From contig NZ_SULJ01000003.1 of the NCBI RefSeq assembly GCF_007115105.1, forward strand, positions 1-64,000: 64,000 nucleotides of DNA, in the 5' to 3' direction. The notes beneath the pieces were generated by a model that was given only the letters and a program-made list of their open reading frames with translations, searched no databases and had not been told where the DNA came from. Both the position numbers and the translations under genes were made by a program. Every line of letters starts with the position of its first letter. Within the stretch, counting starts at the first letter, position 1. This document shows, piece after piece, positions 54,535 through 62,150 of the stretch. Origin of the DNA: Clostridium sp. HBUAS56010 (GTDB lineage: Bacteria > Bacillota > Clostridia > Lachnospirales > Lachnospiraceae).

Positions 54535-55146
54535 TTATTCTGATTCGTTATAGTCAACCAGCACCATTCCGCCCTTTCGTTCAAACCCGGTCGCCCAGAG
54601 TTCTCCAAACGGCAGCCAATGAGACTTTCCATAAGTTCCAATCTTAATATAGGCTCCGTCATCCCGTTCCTCATAGCCCACCAGCATAAACCAGTGCCAA
54701 ACCAGATCTTTAAACTTTGAGCCTTTGTGCTTTAAGAGCAAAAAGGGAATGGCAATCCCCTGATCAATCTGATCTTTTACTTTTTGAAATGCCTCCTCTA
54801 CGGAAACATCTCCATGACAGCCAGTAAGTTCCAGATTCTTATCTCCCACATCATTTAAATAATGGTTAAACCCATCTATCAATAATTCCAGTGTGTCGAT
54901 CCCCTGAAGGCGAGGTTTTAAATAAGGCTTCATCTTCATGGCAAACTTAATATAATCTTCTTTACAGAGATTCTGAATCTCATAAGGATACAGATGTACC
55001 AGGTTATGATGGAGTGCTGCATTGATGCAGACATCACATGCCGCTGCTGCTCCGCAGCCGCCTAAACGCATCATCGGATCACGAAACCAGTCCTGATTAC
55101 CACCAAATGAATGATTCACATTAAAATAGGGCAGTTCTCTTTTCAT
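54535..55146 (-). CDS. Cysteine-peptidase-like protein (C39/papain-like fold)
   Basis: This 203-residue protein has no signal peptide or membrane segment. A candidate nucleophile lies in MRLGGCGAAAACDVCIN (near residue 31) and a candidate His in LVWHWFMLVGYEERDDGAYIKIGTYG (near residue 150), followed by a polar residue on the next strand. This spacing fits C39-like/BtrH-type papain folds, seen in peptidases and in acyl or peptide transferases. A second Cys-Gly-type element, ELTGCHGDVSVEEAF, lies between. I cannot name the substrate. GGAGGGG lies four bases before the ATG. It is monocistronic. Confidence 0.5.
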   Translation of the reverse strand: MKRELPYFNVNHSFGGNQDWFRDPMMRLGGCGAAAACDVCINAALHHNLVHLYPYEIQNLCKEDYIKFAMKMKPYLKPRLQGIDTLELLIDGFNHYLNDVGDKNLELTGCHGDVSVEEAFQKVKDQIDQGIAIPFLLLKHKGSKFKDLVWHWFMLVGYEERDDGAYIKIGTYGKSHWLPFGELWATGFERKGGMVLVDYNESE

Positions 55147-55301
55147 ATTACCCCTCCTTCTTTTTTATGATATAAGGATTATAGTCCTATATTCTGATTT
55201 CGTAAAGAAAAAGAATCAGGAACTAAGAATTCTATGTAGTAATTCCCATGGATATATTTATAAACAATGGAAGGTTCTGTAATTAACCGGGTAAAGATCA
55301 T

Positions 55302-55333
55302 AAAAGGCGGGTCCGAAAAACGGATACCCGCCT
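55302..55333. terminator. Terminator of the 31-codon Cys-rich gene
   Basis: GGCGGGTCCG (55306-55315), five-base loop, CGGATACCCGCC (55321-55332), with one small bulge. On the minus strand TTTTA follows. It lies 51 bp beyond the small gene's stop at 55384. Confidence 0.75.
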
Positions 55334-55383
55334 GAAGTATTTCAATTATAATAACAGTATCTTATCTTTTCCAATGTAATTAA

Positions 55384-55479
55384 TTACCACCACCAGTTAT
55401 TCCGGTTGCAGCAACGCCAATTACACCGGCATTTGCATCTGTTATTATTCCAACCCCAGCACCGATTAAAGCAGCCCAT
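55384..55479 (-). CDS. 31-residue Cys/Trp/Asn/Arg-rich peptide
   Basis: ATG at 55479, TAA at 55384-55386; GGGGTG lies five bases before the ATG. The 31 residues include 7 Cys (positions 3, 7, 15, 17, 19, 23, 24), 6 Trp (three at the C-terminus), 8 Asn, 5 Arg and 1 Lys, with no acidic, Ser, Thr, Ala or aliphatic residue. Cys fall as CxCxC and CC. Net charge is about +6. It has its own terminator and a promoter that fits sporulation sigma factors. I know no family for it. Possible roles are a cross-linked spore-coat component, a metal binder or a secreted peptide; there is no leader or modifying enzyme next to it. Confidence 0.55.
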   Translation of the reverse strand: MGCFNRCWGWNNNRCKCRCNWRCCNRNNWWW

Positions 55480-55505
55480 AATTTCACCCCCCTTCTCTGT
55501 CGTAT

Positions 55506-55538
55506 ATTATATCTTATGGAACGACTGGAAAAGATGTG
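55506..55538 (-). promoter_or_regulatory. Possible SigK/SigE-type promoter of the 31-codon gene
   Basis: Minus strand: CATAAGATA (55510-55518) fits the mother-cell sigma -10 pattern CATAnnnTA, and CAC (55536-55538) lies 17 bp upstream at the -35 position, where SigK favours AC. A TATAAT overlaps (55506-55511), but no SigA -35 is present 17 bp upstream of it. Inference from consensus only. Confidence 0.35.
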
Positions 55539-55567
55539 AAAATCGTGGGGGTTAAGGGTTTTTTGAT

Positions 55568-56818
55568 TTATTCATTCCGGTAAGGTTTATCATAACGATT
55601 CTTGTAAGCACCGTTCTTTTTCAGATTCAGATTCCAGTAAAAATCCGTTAAACCGGTCAGCGATAAAAGGGAATAGAAAAACTGTGCCGCCTTAGGTAAG
55701 TATTTCAGTTTCTCATACTTTTCCTTCAATCTCCGATCCATCAAACCGGTTTGTACATATGTCTTCCCTATCTGTTCCATCTCGTCAAAGAACTGTTTAT
55801 TTGCCTTTTCCGGTTTCATTCGCAGTCCTTCCACTCCTCCTTTTATTATGGTTCCGTCAAATGATACGCCCAGCCTTTTCGTAAGAAGTTCCAGGTATGG
55901 TCTTAAATAATAGGATTGACTGTTCTCAGGAAACCCGGACTGAACAAAGAATGCCATATGAACCTCTTTCCGGTCAACGGGTTTTAACTGCTGAAAAAAC
56001 TTCATGACAATTCCTGACATTGCATGAACATAAAGAGGAAAAACAAACAGATGATTCTCCACAAGGGAAAACTCTTCTGCCCACCTGGCATGATTCTTTT
56101 TCTGAATAAGATCCCTGACCTCCACCTGTTCTGCTCCCTGAGCCTTCATTCCCACCACAATCTTCTCGATAATCAGTCTGCTGTTGGAATGAATCCCTCT
56201 TGGAGAACCGTTATAAATCACCCACTTTCCTGCCGGTTCCCGTTCCGTCACCTGATGGGAAAGCTTTTCAGCCAAAGGCTTTGTATGCTTAAGTTCAACC
56301 GTACGAAATGATCCCTGATCAGCCAGCAGCTCTTTGCATTGGCTGTGAAAATGGTATGCCATCCGCCCCATATGATCTCTTATTACCTTAATTTCTTCTC
56401 TATTAAGTCCATTCTTTTCAAAGAAAATATGAATATCAGGATAAGAGTCATACCGCTTTAAATGACAGCACTCTCCATTTCTTATATAAATATAAGGCAT
56501 ATAGAGCTGAATCAGCCGATCCAGAAATGTCTTTCCCTTTCCATCAATAAAACCTTGCTCCGTATGGAAAAGAAGAATTACTTTCTCACTGTTTATATAA
56601 TCCTTGTATAATCCAGACGCATGATCTTTGATGGCACAAAGCCCGGGAGTCTTCCACCAACAGCTCCAGCATCCGGTACAGTCTCTGATCTCCGTTTCAT
56701 CCCAATGATGAAAGATTACTTCTGCTTTCTCCCAGCTGTCCTCATAGTGATTTTTAATCTCCTGACACAGAGCTTCATGCTCCCCTTCTCTTCCCAAATC
56801 GAAAACCGTTATCCTCAT
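55568..56818 (-). CDS. Tandem flavodoxin-fold (NADPH-FMN reductase-like) protein
   Basis: This 416-residue cytosolic protein consists of two flavodoxin-like domains. The first (residues 1-170) has the Cys cluster RDCTGCWSCWWKTPGLC at about 45-62 but lacks the usual GSPR phosphate loop at its start (ITVFDLGREGEHEALCQEI instead). The second (from about 195) has WVIYNGSPRGIHSNSRLIIEK and VFPLYVHAMSGIVMKFFQQL. So one domain has the Cys cluster and the other has the FMN loop. It overlaps the PadR gene by 4 bp (ATGA), so the regulator most likely controls it. The substrate is unknown; a redox or detoxifying role is likely. Confidence 0.75.
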   Translation of the reverse strand: MRITVFDLGREGEHEALCQEIKNHYEDSWEKAEVIFHHWDETEIRDCTGCWSCWWKTPGLCAIKDHASGLYKDYINSEKVILLFHTEQGFIDGKGKTFLDRLIQLYMPYIYIRNGECCHLKRYDSYPDIHIFFEKNGLNREEIKVIRDHMGRMAYHFHSQCKELLADQGSFRTVELKHTKPLAEKLSHQVTEREPAGKWVIYNGSPRGIHSNSRLIIEKIVVGMKAQGAEQVEVRDLIQKKNHARWAEEFSLVENHLFVFPLYVHAMSGIVMKFFQQLKPVDRKEVHMAFFVQSGFPENSQSYYLRPYLELLTKRLGVSFDGTIIKGGVEGLRMKPEKANKQFFDEMEQIGKTYVQTGLMDRRLKEKYEKLKYLPKAAQFFYSLLSLTGLTDFYWNLNLKKNGAYKNRYDKPYRNE

Positions 56819-57369
56819 GATTCATCTCCAATCCGCTTTAAATAATGATCAAACCACTCAATGACAAAATCTGTATAGGCAAGTCCAAATTCAAGTGCGT
56901 CATTCTCATATTTTGCGGGTTTACAATTCTTAAAAATGGTCTGATTCTTGTCGGAAGGTCTGTCTTCTCCGTTTTGAATCTTGAGAAGATCCCTTTTCAT
57001 ATCCTGAAAATATGTAATCTGTGTTATTATTGACTGGATCCGCTCTTCTTTCGTTAATTCCTGAAAGAAAAACATCTTTAGCAACTGGGTGCACTTATAC
57101 TTATCCGGTCCAAGATCCTGTCTCATTAACTCTCCAAACCGTACTTTTCCAGAGTCCGTAATACGGTAATATTTCTTCTTTCTGCTGCTGTCAGGAGCCA
57201 CATCTGCCTTGATATAACCATTGTGCTCCAGTTTCACCAGTGCCGGATGAATGACGCCCTGGCTTGTGCTTAAAAAGTATTCTGTACTTCTTTCCATTCC
57301 TTTTTTTATATCGTATAGGGTAAGAGATTCGTTATGAGACAAAAATCCCAGAATAATTAACTCAATCAT
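56815..57369 (-). CDS. PadR-family transcription regulator
   Basis: This 184-residue repressor has the N-terminal PadR winged helix (IELIILGFLSHNESLTLYDIKKGME, STSQGVIHPALVKLEHNGYIKA, KKKYYRITDSGKVRFGELM) and a C-terminal helical dimerisation domain with QSIITQITYFQDMKRDLL. PadR proteins respond to phenolic acids or antibiotics. The ATG at 57369 has AAGGA eight bases upstream. It is coupled to the tandem flavodoxin gene, and a palindrome just downstream of its promoter is the likely operator. Confidence 0.88.
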   Translation of the reverse strand: MIELIILGFLSHNESLTLYDIKKGMERSTEYFLSTSQGVIHPALVKLEHNGYIKADVAPDSSRKKKYYRITDSGKVRFGELMRQDLGPDKYKCTQLLKMFFFQELTKEERIQSIITQITYFQDMKRDLLKIQNGEDRPSDKNQTIFKNCKPAKYENDALEFGLAYTDFVIEWFDHYLKRIGDES

Positions 57370-57395
57370 ATGTGGATTCCTTTCCGTTCCTCTAC

Positions 57396-57455
57396 ATATG
57401 TCTAATAGACATATAGTGATTGAGAAATCATAATATGATTTTAATGGTTTGTCAA
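57396..57455 (-). promoter_or_regulatory. Promoter and PadR operator of the padR-flavodoxin operon
   Basis: Minus strand: -35 TTGACA (57450-57455), 17-bp spacer, -10 TATGAT (57427-57432). Just past the predicted start lies a perfect 19-bp palindrome, ATATGTCTA-N-TAGACATAT (57396-57414), well placed for repression. Confidence 0.7.
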
Positions 57456-57506
57456 GCTGCATTTTCTTTCCAAGAGTTCAAATACATATTCATAAAATCA
57501 ATAAAT

Positions 57507-57550
57507 AAAAAAATCCAGGATTATGAGAAATATTTACTCATTCCTGGATT
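57507..57550 (-). terminator. Intrinsic terminator after the YczE gene
   Basis: AATCCAGGA and TCCTGGATT arms (57512-57520 and 57542-57550) with further inner pairing (TGAG/CTCA); T-run on the minus strand. Confidence 0.8.
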
Positions 57551-57594
57551 CTATTCTATATTTATTATCTTAAACTAAAATCAAAAAAAGCTGT

Positions 57595-58218
57595 TTATTC
57601 ATTCATCGGATTATTAGCATGGGGTTGCCTTCTAAGCCTGTTCATCGCATTGAGAGTAAACTGTATGATTGGACCATAGGACAACGTTGCAATCAGAGTA
57701 CCAAGACCAATACTTCCCCCTAATAAGGTTCCTGTTGCAACCAGGCAAATATCCATTGTAATTCTTACAAAACGAACTTGTTTTTTAAGCTTATCAGCCG
57801 CGAACATCATCCATGCATCAAAACCGCCTTCTCCTAATCCAGCCGAAACGTATATCCCAATTCCAATACTCACCAGGAGTATTCCAATAATTAACATGAT
57901 AACTCTTAAGAGAAAATTTTCGTTTAACTGGTTCACAATCGGCATAAAAAAATTAGCAGAAGCGCCTACTAATACTCCATTGGCAACAGAACCTATTCCA
58001 ACTCGTTTTTTATCTATAAAAAACAGAATTACTATGATGGATACAACTACAAGCTGAGATGCCGTACCTAAGGGAACACCAAGAAGCTTTCCCATTCCTT
58101 CATTAAACAAAGAAAGTGCGTCTAATCCAAATCCAGACTTTGCTTCAAAGGCGATACCGCCCCCCATAATAATAGATCCTGCAATAACCAGAAATAAATC
58201 CCACATTCGTTTTGTCAT
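57595..58218 (-). CDS. YczE/YyaS/YitT-family membrane protein
   Basis: This 207-residue protein has five to six transmembrane helices. The family pattern is clear: GGGIAFEAKSGFGLDALSLFNEGMGKLLGVPLGTASQLVVV early and GIYVSAGLGEGGFDAWMMFAADKL in the middle, with two pseudo-symmetric G(F/E)G-x-D motifs. YczE is needed for surfactin and siderophore activation in some bacilli, but most members have no known role. AAAGGAG lies six bases before the ATG. It is monocistronic. Confidence 0.85.
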   Translation of the reverse strand: MTKRMWDLFLVIAGSIIMGGGIAFEAKSGFGLDALSLFNEGMGKLLGVPLGTASQLVVVSIIVILFFIDKKRVGIGSVANGVLVGASANFFMPIVNQLNENFLLRVIMLIIGILLVSIGIGIYVSAGLGEGGFDAWMMFAADKLKKQVRFVRITMDICLVATGTLLGGSIGLGTLIATLSYGPIIQFTLNAMNRLRRQPHANNPMNE

Positions 58219-58504
58219 TTGTTTCTCCTTTATTAGAATTCTTTCCAGGGACCCATTAACTTTTCATTTAGCAATCGTTTGTTACCAAACGGCATCTTTA
58301 TATGATACTATAAAAAGTCAAGAAAGAAAAGAAGATTTCATAAAGAATAAAACGCTGGAAACTTGCATTAAAAAGGACATTACTATGGGTTTTTGGCATT
58401 TGCTGTGAACTGGTTCAAGCTTGTCATTTGGCCCATACAAATAGTTACTTCACCTGACAATTTGCATCTATGATTTCCTTTCATTTTATATTTGGGTTTA
58501 TAAA

Positions 58505-59038
58505 TCTGGACCTGGTCAAGGTAGTACATTGGAAGACTATAAAATACCAATGTCGCACAAATGGGAACTGCCTGTGAAATCAATTCAGGAAAAGGCGGAA
58601 GAAATTAACGAAGTGTTGAAAAAAATGATGGGAAAAAGTTTAATGCTGGAATGGGGTATCATGCAGGGAATGCATATAACTGGAAGTACTTCTCCGTATG
58701 ATTTTTTTCAAAACATATTTGCTTATAAGACAGAACCCTTTTCACATTTAATAACGCAGGATGTTCTTCTTCTCGCAGGACAGAATGATCATTATGTTCC
58801 AATCAAGCAGTTTGCCAATCAGATCTCAGCATTGACAAAGGTCCATTCGCTTACTGCACGTACGTTTACATCAGAGGAGTCAGCCGACAACCATTGCCAA
58901 ACAGGGAATTTGGGGTTGGCTACAGAAGTCATGCCTCGCAATAGATGTTTTGTAATAAAAAAGCTGCACCCCGTCAGAGATGCTGCTTACTTTTTAAATA
59001 TATTGTACTATCGTCTTTTCTCTCTCTTCGAGAATTGA
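58505..59038 (+). pseudogene. Alpha/beta hydrolase fragment
   Basis: The frame from 58505 reads SGPGQGSTLEDYKIPMSHKWELPVKSI, which matches the middle of a known clostridial alpha/beta hydrolase type. Further on come ITQDVLLLAGQNDHYVPIKQF (catalytic Asp strand) and TSEESADNHCQTGNLGLATEVM (catalytic His region, NHCQ). The N-terminal half with the nucleophile elbow is missing; the upstream DNA back to 58220 gives no matching frame. No start codon with a ribosome site is present. The last part of the frame after about 58935 looks non-homologous and runs 31 bp into the end of the convergent helicase gene. It is a deletion remnant. Confidence 0.65.
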
Positions 59039-60291
59039 TTATAGCTCTTCTTTTCTTTTAAAGTTCCATCGGCTGTCATGCGGAGTTTCTTCCTGGGAGC
59101 AGAGTCTTTCTTCCCAGCGTCCCGCCTTGGCTGCGTCGTCTTGACTGCCGGAAAATTATTCTTTAACGGATAAGGATGATCTTTAATCTCCGTCAGCTTT
59201 TTCCCAATCAGCCGTTCAATATCCTCTAACTGGCCTTTCTCATCAAAATCACAAAAGGAAATGGCTGTGCCTCCAAGTCCCGCTCTGCCGGTTCGTCCGA
59301 TGCGGTGAACATAAGTCTCCGGTACATCCGGCAGATCAAAGTTAATGACATAACTCAGTTCATCAATATCAATTCCTCTTGCCGCAATATCAGTCGCCAG
59401 CAGCACACGCAAGGTTCTGTTCTTAAAATCATTTAAGGCACGCTGTCTTGCTCCCTGGGATTTGTCGCCGTGAATTGCCTGGGCAACGACCTTGCCTTTG
59501 GACAACTGCCGGATCAGACGATCCGCTCCATGTTTGGTTCTGGTGAACACCAATACCGAATCCATGGTTTTATCCTTTAAAATGTGCATAAGAAGATCTT
59601 TCTTATTGCTTTTATCTACATAATACAGATATTGGTCAATGGTATCCACCGTTGATGAGACCGGAGTAATATCAATTCTTACTGGATTTTTTAAAATCGT
59701 ACTGGCAAGTCTTGCAATATCCGGAGGCATGGTGGCTGAGAAAAAGAGGGTCTGCCGGTTGGTCGGTGTCTTGGCAATGATCTTCTTTACATCGTGAATA
59801 AATCCCATGTCCAGCATCCGGTCTGCTTCATCTAATACAAGCATCTGAAGGCGGTCAATCTTAATAATCTTCTGATCCATCAATGCCAGCAGTCTTCCCG
59901 GAGTCGCTACCAGTACATCCACGCCCTTTTCTAACTCTTCTTCCTGGGGTTTCTGGGAAACGCCTCCAAAAACTACAGAATACTTTAAATCCGTAAACTT
60001 TCCATAGGTCTGAAAGCTTTCATATATCTGCAAGGCAAGCTCTCTTGTTGGGGTAATAACCAGAGCCCGGATATTCCTTCTTCCAAAAGCCTTCTCTTTC
60101 TCAAGAAGCTGAATGGCTGGAATGGCAAAAGCTGCCGTCTTACCAGTTCCGGTCTGGGCGCAGCCCAGCAGATCTTTTCCGCTTAAAACAACTGGGATCG
60201 CCTGTTCCTGTATGGGAGTAGGGGTCTGATATCCTTCCTCCTCCAATGCCTTTCTAATATCAGGCATAATATCTAAATCATTAAACTGCAT
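59008..60291 (-). CDS. DEAD-box RNA helicase, RhlE/CshA-like
   Basis: This 427-residue ATP-dependent RNA helicase has the Q motif (GYQTPTPIQEQAIP), Walker A CAQTGTGKT, PTRELA, TPGR, the DEAD box LVLDEADRMLDMGF, SAT, and VHRIGRTGRAG. The C-terminal 55 residues are basic and disordered (AGKKDSAPRKKLRM, KREKRR), as in RhlE proteins. There is no DbpA domain, unlike the helicase at 46863. The ATG at 60291 has AGGAG five bases upstream. A 53-codon gene ends 31 bp upstream on the same strand. Confidence 0.92.
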   Translation of the reverse strand: MQFNDLDIMPDIRKALEEEGYQTPTPIQEQAIPVVLSGKDLLGCAQTGTGKTAAFAIPAIQLLEKEKAFGRRNIRALVITPTRELALQIYESFQTYGKFTDLKYSVVFGGVSQKPQEEELEKGVDVLVATPGRLLALMDQKIIKIDRLQMLVLDEADRMLDMGFIHDVKKIIAKTPTNRQTLFFSATMPPDIARLASTILKNPVRIDITPVSSTVDTIDQYLYYVDKSNKKDLLMHILKDKTMDSVLVFTRTKHGADRLIRQLSKGKVVAQAIHGDKSQGARQRALNDFKNRTLRVLLATDIAARGIDIDELSYVINFDLPDVPETYVHRIGRTGRAGLGGTAISFCDFDEKGQLEDIERLIGKKLTEIKDHPYPLKNNFPAVKTTQPRRDAGKKDSAPRKKLRMTADGTLKEKKSYNQFSKREKRR

Positions 60292-60322
60292 AAACACTCC
60301 TTTAATATCTGTCTTTGTATAT

Positions 60323-60484
60323 TTATTGTGAAATCTTATTGGTTCTGGTAAATTCAAGTCCTATGTTCTTATTCCGTTTTGCTACTTTTCCAGAACCAAT
60401 CTTTTTCTCGGCTTGTAAAAAACCGTTTTTTGCTTTTTTTTCTTCTAAAAGCTGTTTCATCTTCTCTATATCATTCATCGACAT
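60323..60484 (-). CDS. 53-residue basic protein upstream of the helicase gene
   Basis: 53 residues from the ATG at 60484 (GGGAAG seven bases upstream) or 51 from the ATG at 60478. The sequence begins MSMNDIEKMKQLLEEKKAK, contains FLQAEKKIGSGKVAKRNK and ends IGLEFTRTNKISQ. It has an amphipathic helix followed by a Lys/Arg-rich middle, so it probably binds nucleic acid or a ribosomal surface. Codon choice and the clean frame look coding. The stop is 31 bp before the DEAD-box helicase start, so the two are likely cotranscribed. I know no named family. Confidence 0.55.
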   Translation of the reverse strand: MSMNDIEKMKQLLEEKKAKNGFLQAEKKIGSGKVAKRNKNIGLEFTRTNKISQ

Positions 60485-60687
60485 GTTGGATCTTCCCTTC
60501 GGATCATTATTTCGTTGTAGTAGTAATACTCTGAAATCTTGTGGGTCAGAGTTATTTTTTACTATTATATCATAATTTTTGTGATTTGTGGATGGATGCG
60601 TATGGGCAGAAGATAATTTGTGGATTTTATTTTTTCTAATATAAGATAGATAGGGATAAGAACAGAAGAAAAGCTCTTTGATTATTC

Positions 60688-60716
60688 TTGAATAAGATCC
60701 GGTTTGTGTGTATAAT
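60688..60716 (+). promoter_or_regulatory. SigA promoter of the GNAT gene at 60782
   Basis: -35 TTGAAT (60688-60693), 17-bp spacer, -10 TATAAT (60711-60716). Confidence 0.7.
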
Positions 60717-60781
60717 TACAGAAACAAATACAATAGTATTATACGATATTTACTGGTAAATGAAGGTAAGGAGGTGTTTTC

Positions 60782-61585
60782 ATGACATACAATCCATATG
60801 AAATTAAATTCACATCATGTAGTTGGAGCGAAATCAGTGAAAGCGTGGAGTCCTATATTCGGATGAATCAGATGGTAATTGATGCATTTTGGGAAGATCA
60901 TGTTTTGGAGAGCAACCATTATAAAATGCTGTTTAACGATACAACCATCGGTTACTTTTCTATCCACAATTATTCTACCATCATGCTCTTTTGCGTGATA
61001 GAGGAGTTCAGAAGTATATCACAGGAATTATTTGCAAGAATTAAAAAATGGGAATCAATATCAAATGCAATGGTTACCACCGGTGATGAATTATTTATAA
61101 GCCATTGTCTGGATAATTTTGTTCGAATTGAAAAACAGGCATACTTTTCCGTCTACACAAATAGAGGCATTCCAAACGAACTGATAAAACCGATTCAGTT
61201 GCATCTCGCTGATATCAATGACAAAAAAGATTTAGAGACTCTTCAATTAAGCAAGGGGTTCTTAAATGAAGAGATAGAAAAAATAAAAAATGATCCGGAT
61301 TTATTAAATATTTATATTGTAGAATTAAACCAAAAAACAGTGGGATTCGGCGTAATTCAATATGGCAGAGTTTTAGCTGACATCGCCAGCATTGGCATGT
61401 ATGTCTGCGAACCCTACCGCTGTCAGGGCATCGCTTCTAATATCCTTGAAAACCTGAAACAGATCAGTATAAAAAATGGTTTTAAGGCAATCTCCGGATG
61501 CTGGTATTACAATCACAATTCGAAAAAAGCTATGGAACTTGCAGGTGCATATTCCAAAACAAGACTGGTCCGGTTTTATTTTTAA
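60782..61585 (+). CDS. Two-domain GNAT acetyltransferase
   Basis: This 267-residue protein carries two GNAT-like halves. The N-terminal half (1-130) is divergent, lacking a clear acetyl-CoA loop (IGYFSIHNYSTIMLFCVIEEFR). The C-terminal half has IASIGMYVCEPYRCQGIASNIL, with the pyrophosphate loop CQGIAS, and AISGCWYYNHNSKKAMELAG. The layout resembles aminoglycoside- or Eis-like tandem GNAT proteins, with one active half. The substrate is unknown. AAGGAGGTG lies five bases before the ATG. A perfect 10-bp inverted repeat spans the stop codon (61568-61593) but has no T-run, so its use as a terminator is doubtful. Confidence 0.8.
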   Translation: MTYNPYEIKFTSCSWSEISESVESYIRMNQMVIDAFWEDHVLESNHYKMLFNDTTIGYFSIHNYSTIMLFCVIEEFRSISQELFARIKKWESISNAMVTTGDELFISHCLDNFVRIEKQAYFSVYTNRGIPNELIKPIQLHLADINDKKDLETLQLSKGFLNEEIEKIKNDPDLLNIYIVELNQKTVGFGVIQYGRVLADIASIGMYVCEPYRCQGIASNILENLKQISIKNGFKAISGCWYYNHNSKKAMELAGAYSKTRLVRFYF

Positions 61586-61635
61586 AACCGGACACTTATC
61601 AAGCGAATATATGTTATGTCAACTAATGTTTTAAA

Positions 61636-62082
61636 TCATAATGGATCTTTTTTTATGTACTTTCCCTTCCATATCATATAATACTCCTCTTCCCCTGTAT
61701 CTTCATCTACCTGCACTTTTTCTACCACAAACATTTCCCGTATATAAAAATCAATCGCTTTCTTATTCTTTTTATATACAGACAAACTTAAATCAGGATA
61801 GAGTTCTTTTGCCTTATCAAGTAATTGTTTTCCAATGCCGCTTGACTGCATATCTTGGGAGACGAAAATCCCTGCCAGATACCCTGCCTTTATGCCCACA
61901 AATCCTATCACCTTACCATTGGATTCATAAATATAGACATCTGCTTCTGGAATCATACTCTGAACAGCCTCAAAATTATCCCTCCAGTAACTATCTGGAA
62001 TAAAGTTATGTGCCTGTATATTGGTATCCAGCCAGATCTTCATCACTTCTTCTAAATCTTTTTGCTCAAATTTTCTAATCAA
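61636..62082 (-). CDS. GNAT-family N-acetyltransferase, YjaB-like
   Basis: This 148-residue acetyltransferase reads IRKFEQKDLEEVMKIWLDTNIQAHNFI (strand 1 and helix 1, as in YjaB), then GYLAGIFVSQDMQSSGIGKQLL with the acetyl-CoA loop SSGIGK, then LSVYKKNKKAIDFY. A TTG start at 62082 with AAGGGG eight bases upstream gives the usual N-terminus; an earlier ATG at 62118 would add 12 unrelated residues. The substrate is unknown. It converges on the GNAT gene at 60782. Confidence 0.82.
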   Translation of the reverse strand: MIRKFEQKDLEEVMKIWLDTNIQAHNFIPDSYWRDNFEAVQSMIPEADVYIYESNGKVIGFVGIKAGYLAGIFVSQDMQSSGIGKQLLDKAKELYPDLSLSVYKKNKKAIDFYIREMFVVEKVQVDEDTGEEEYYMIWKGKYIKKDPL

Positions 62083-62150
62083 AATAAGTACCCCTTCTTC
62101 TTTATTAAAACGAAACATTCCCAGGGAATATCAAATACCGCTCCACACTC

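Noticed and set aside
60315-60575. An 86-codon plus-strand frame before the GNAT gene
   Set aside because: It is antisense to the better-supported 53-codon basic protein, has no ribosome site and is Phe/Ser/Cys-rich as expected of an antisense frame.
61568-61593. Intrinsic terminator after the GNAT gene at 60782
   Set aside because: The 10-bp inverted repeat is perfect but no T-run follows on either strand, so it is noted only within the gene entry.
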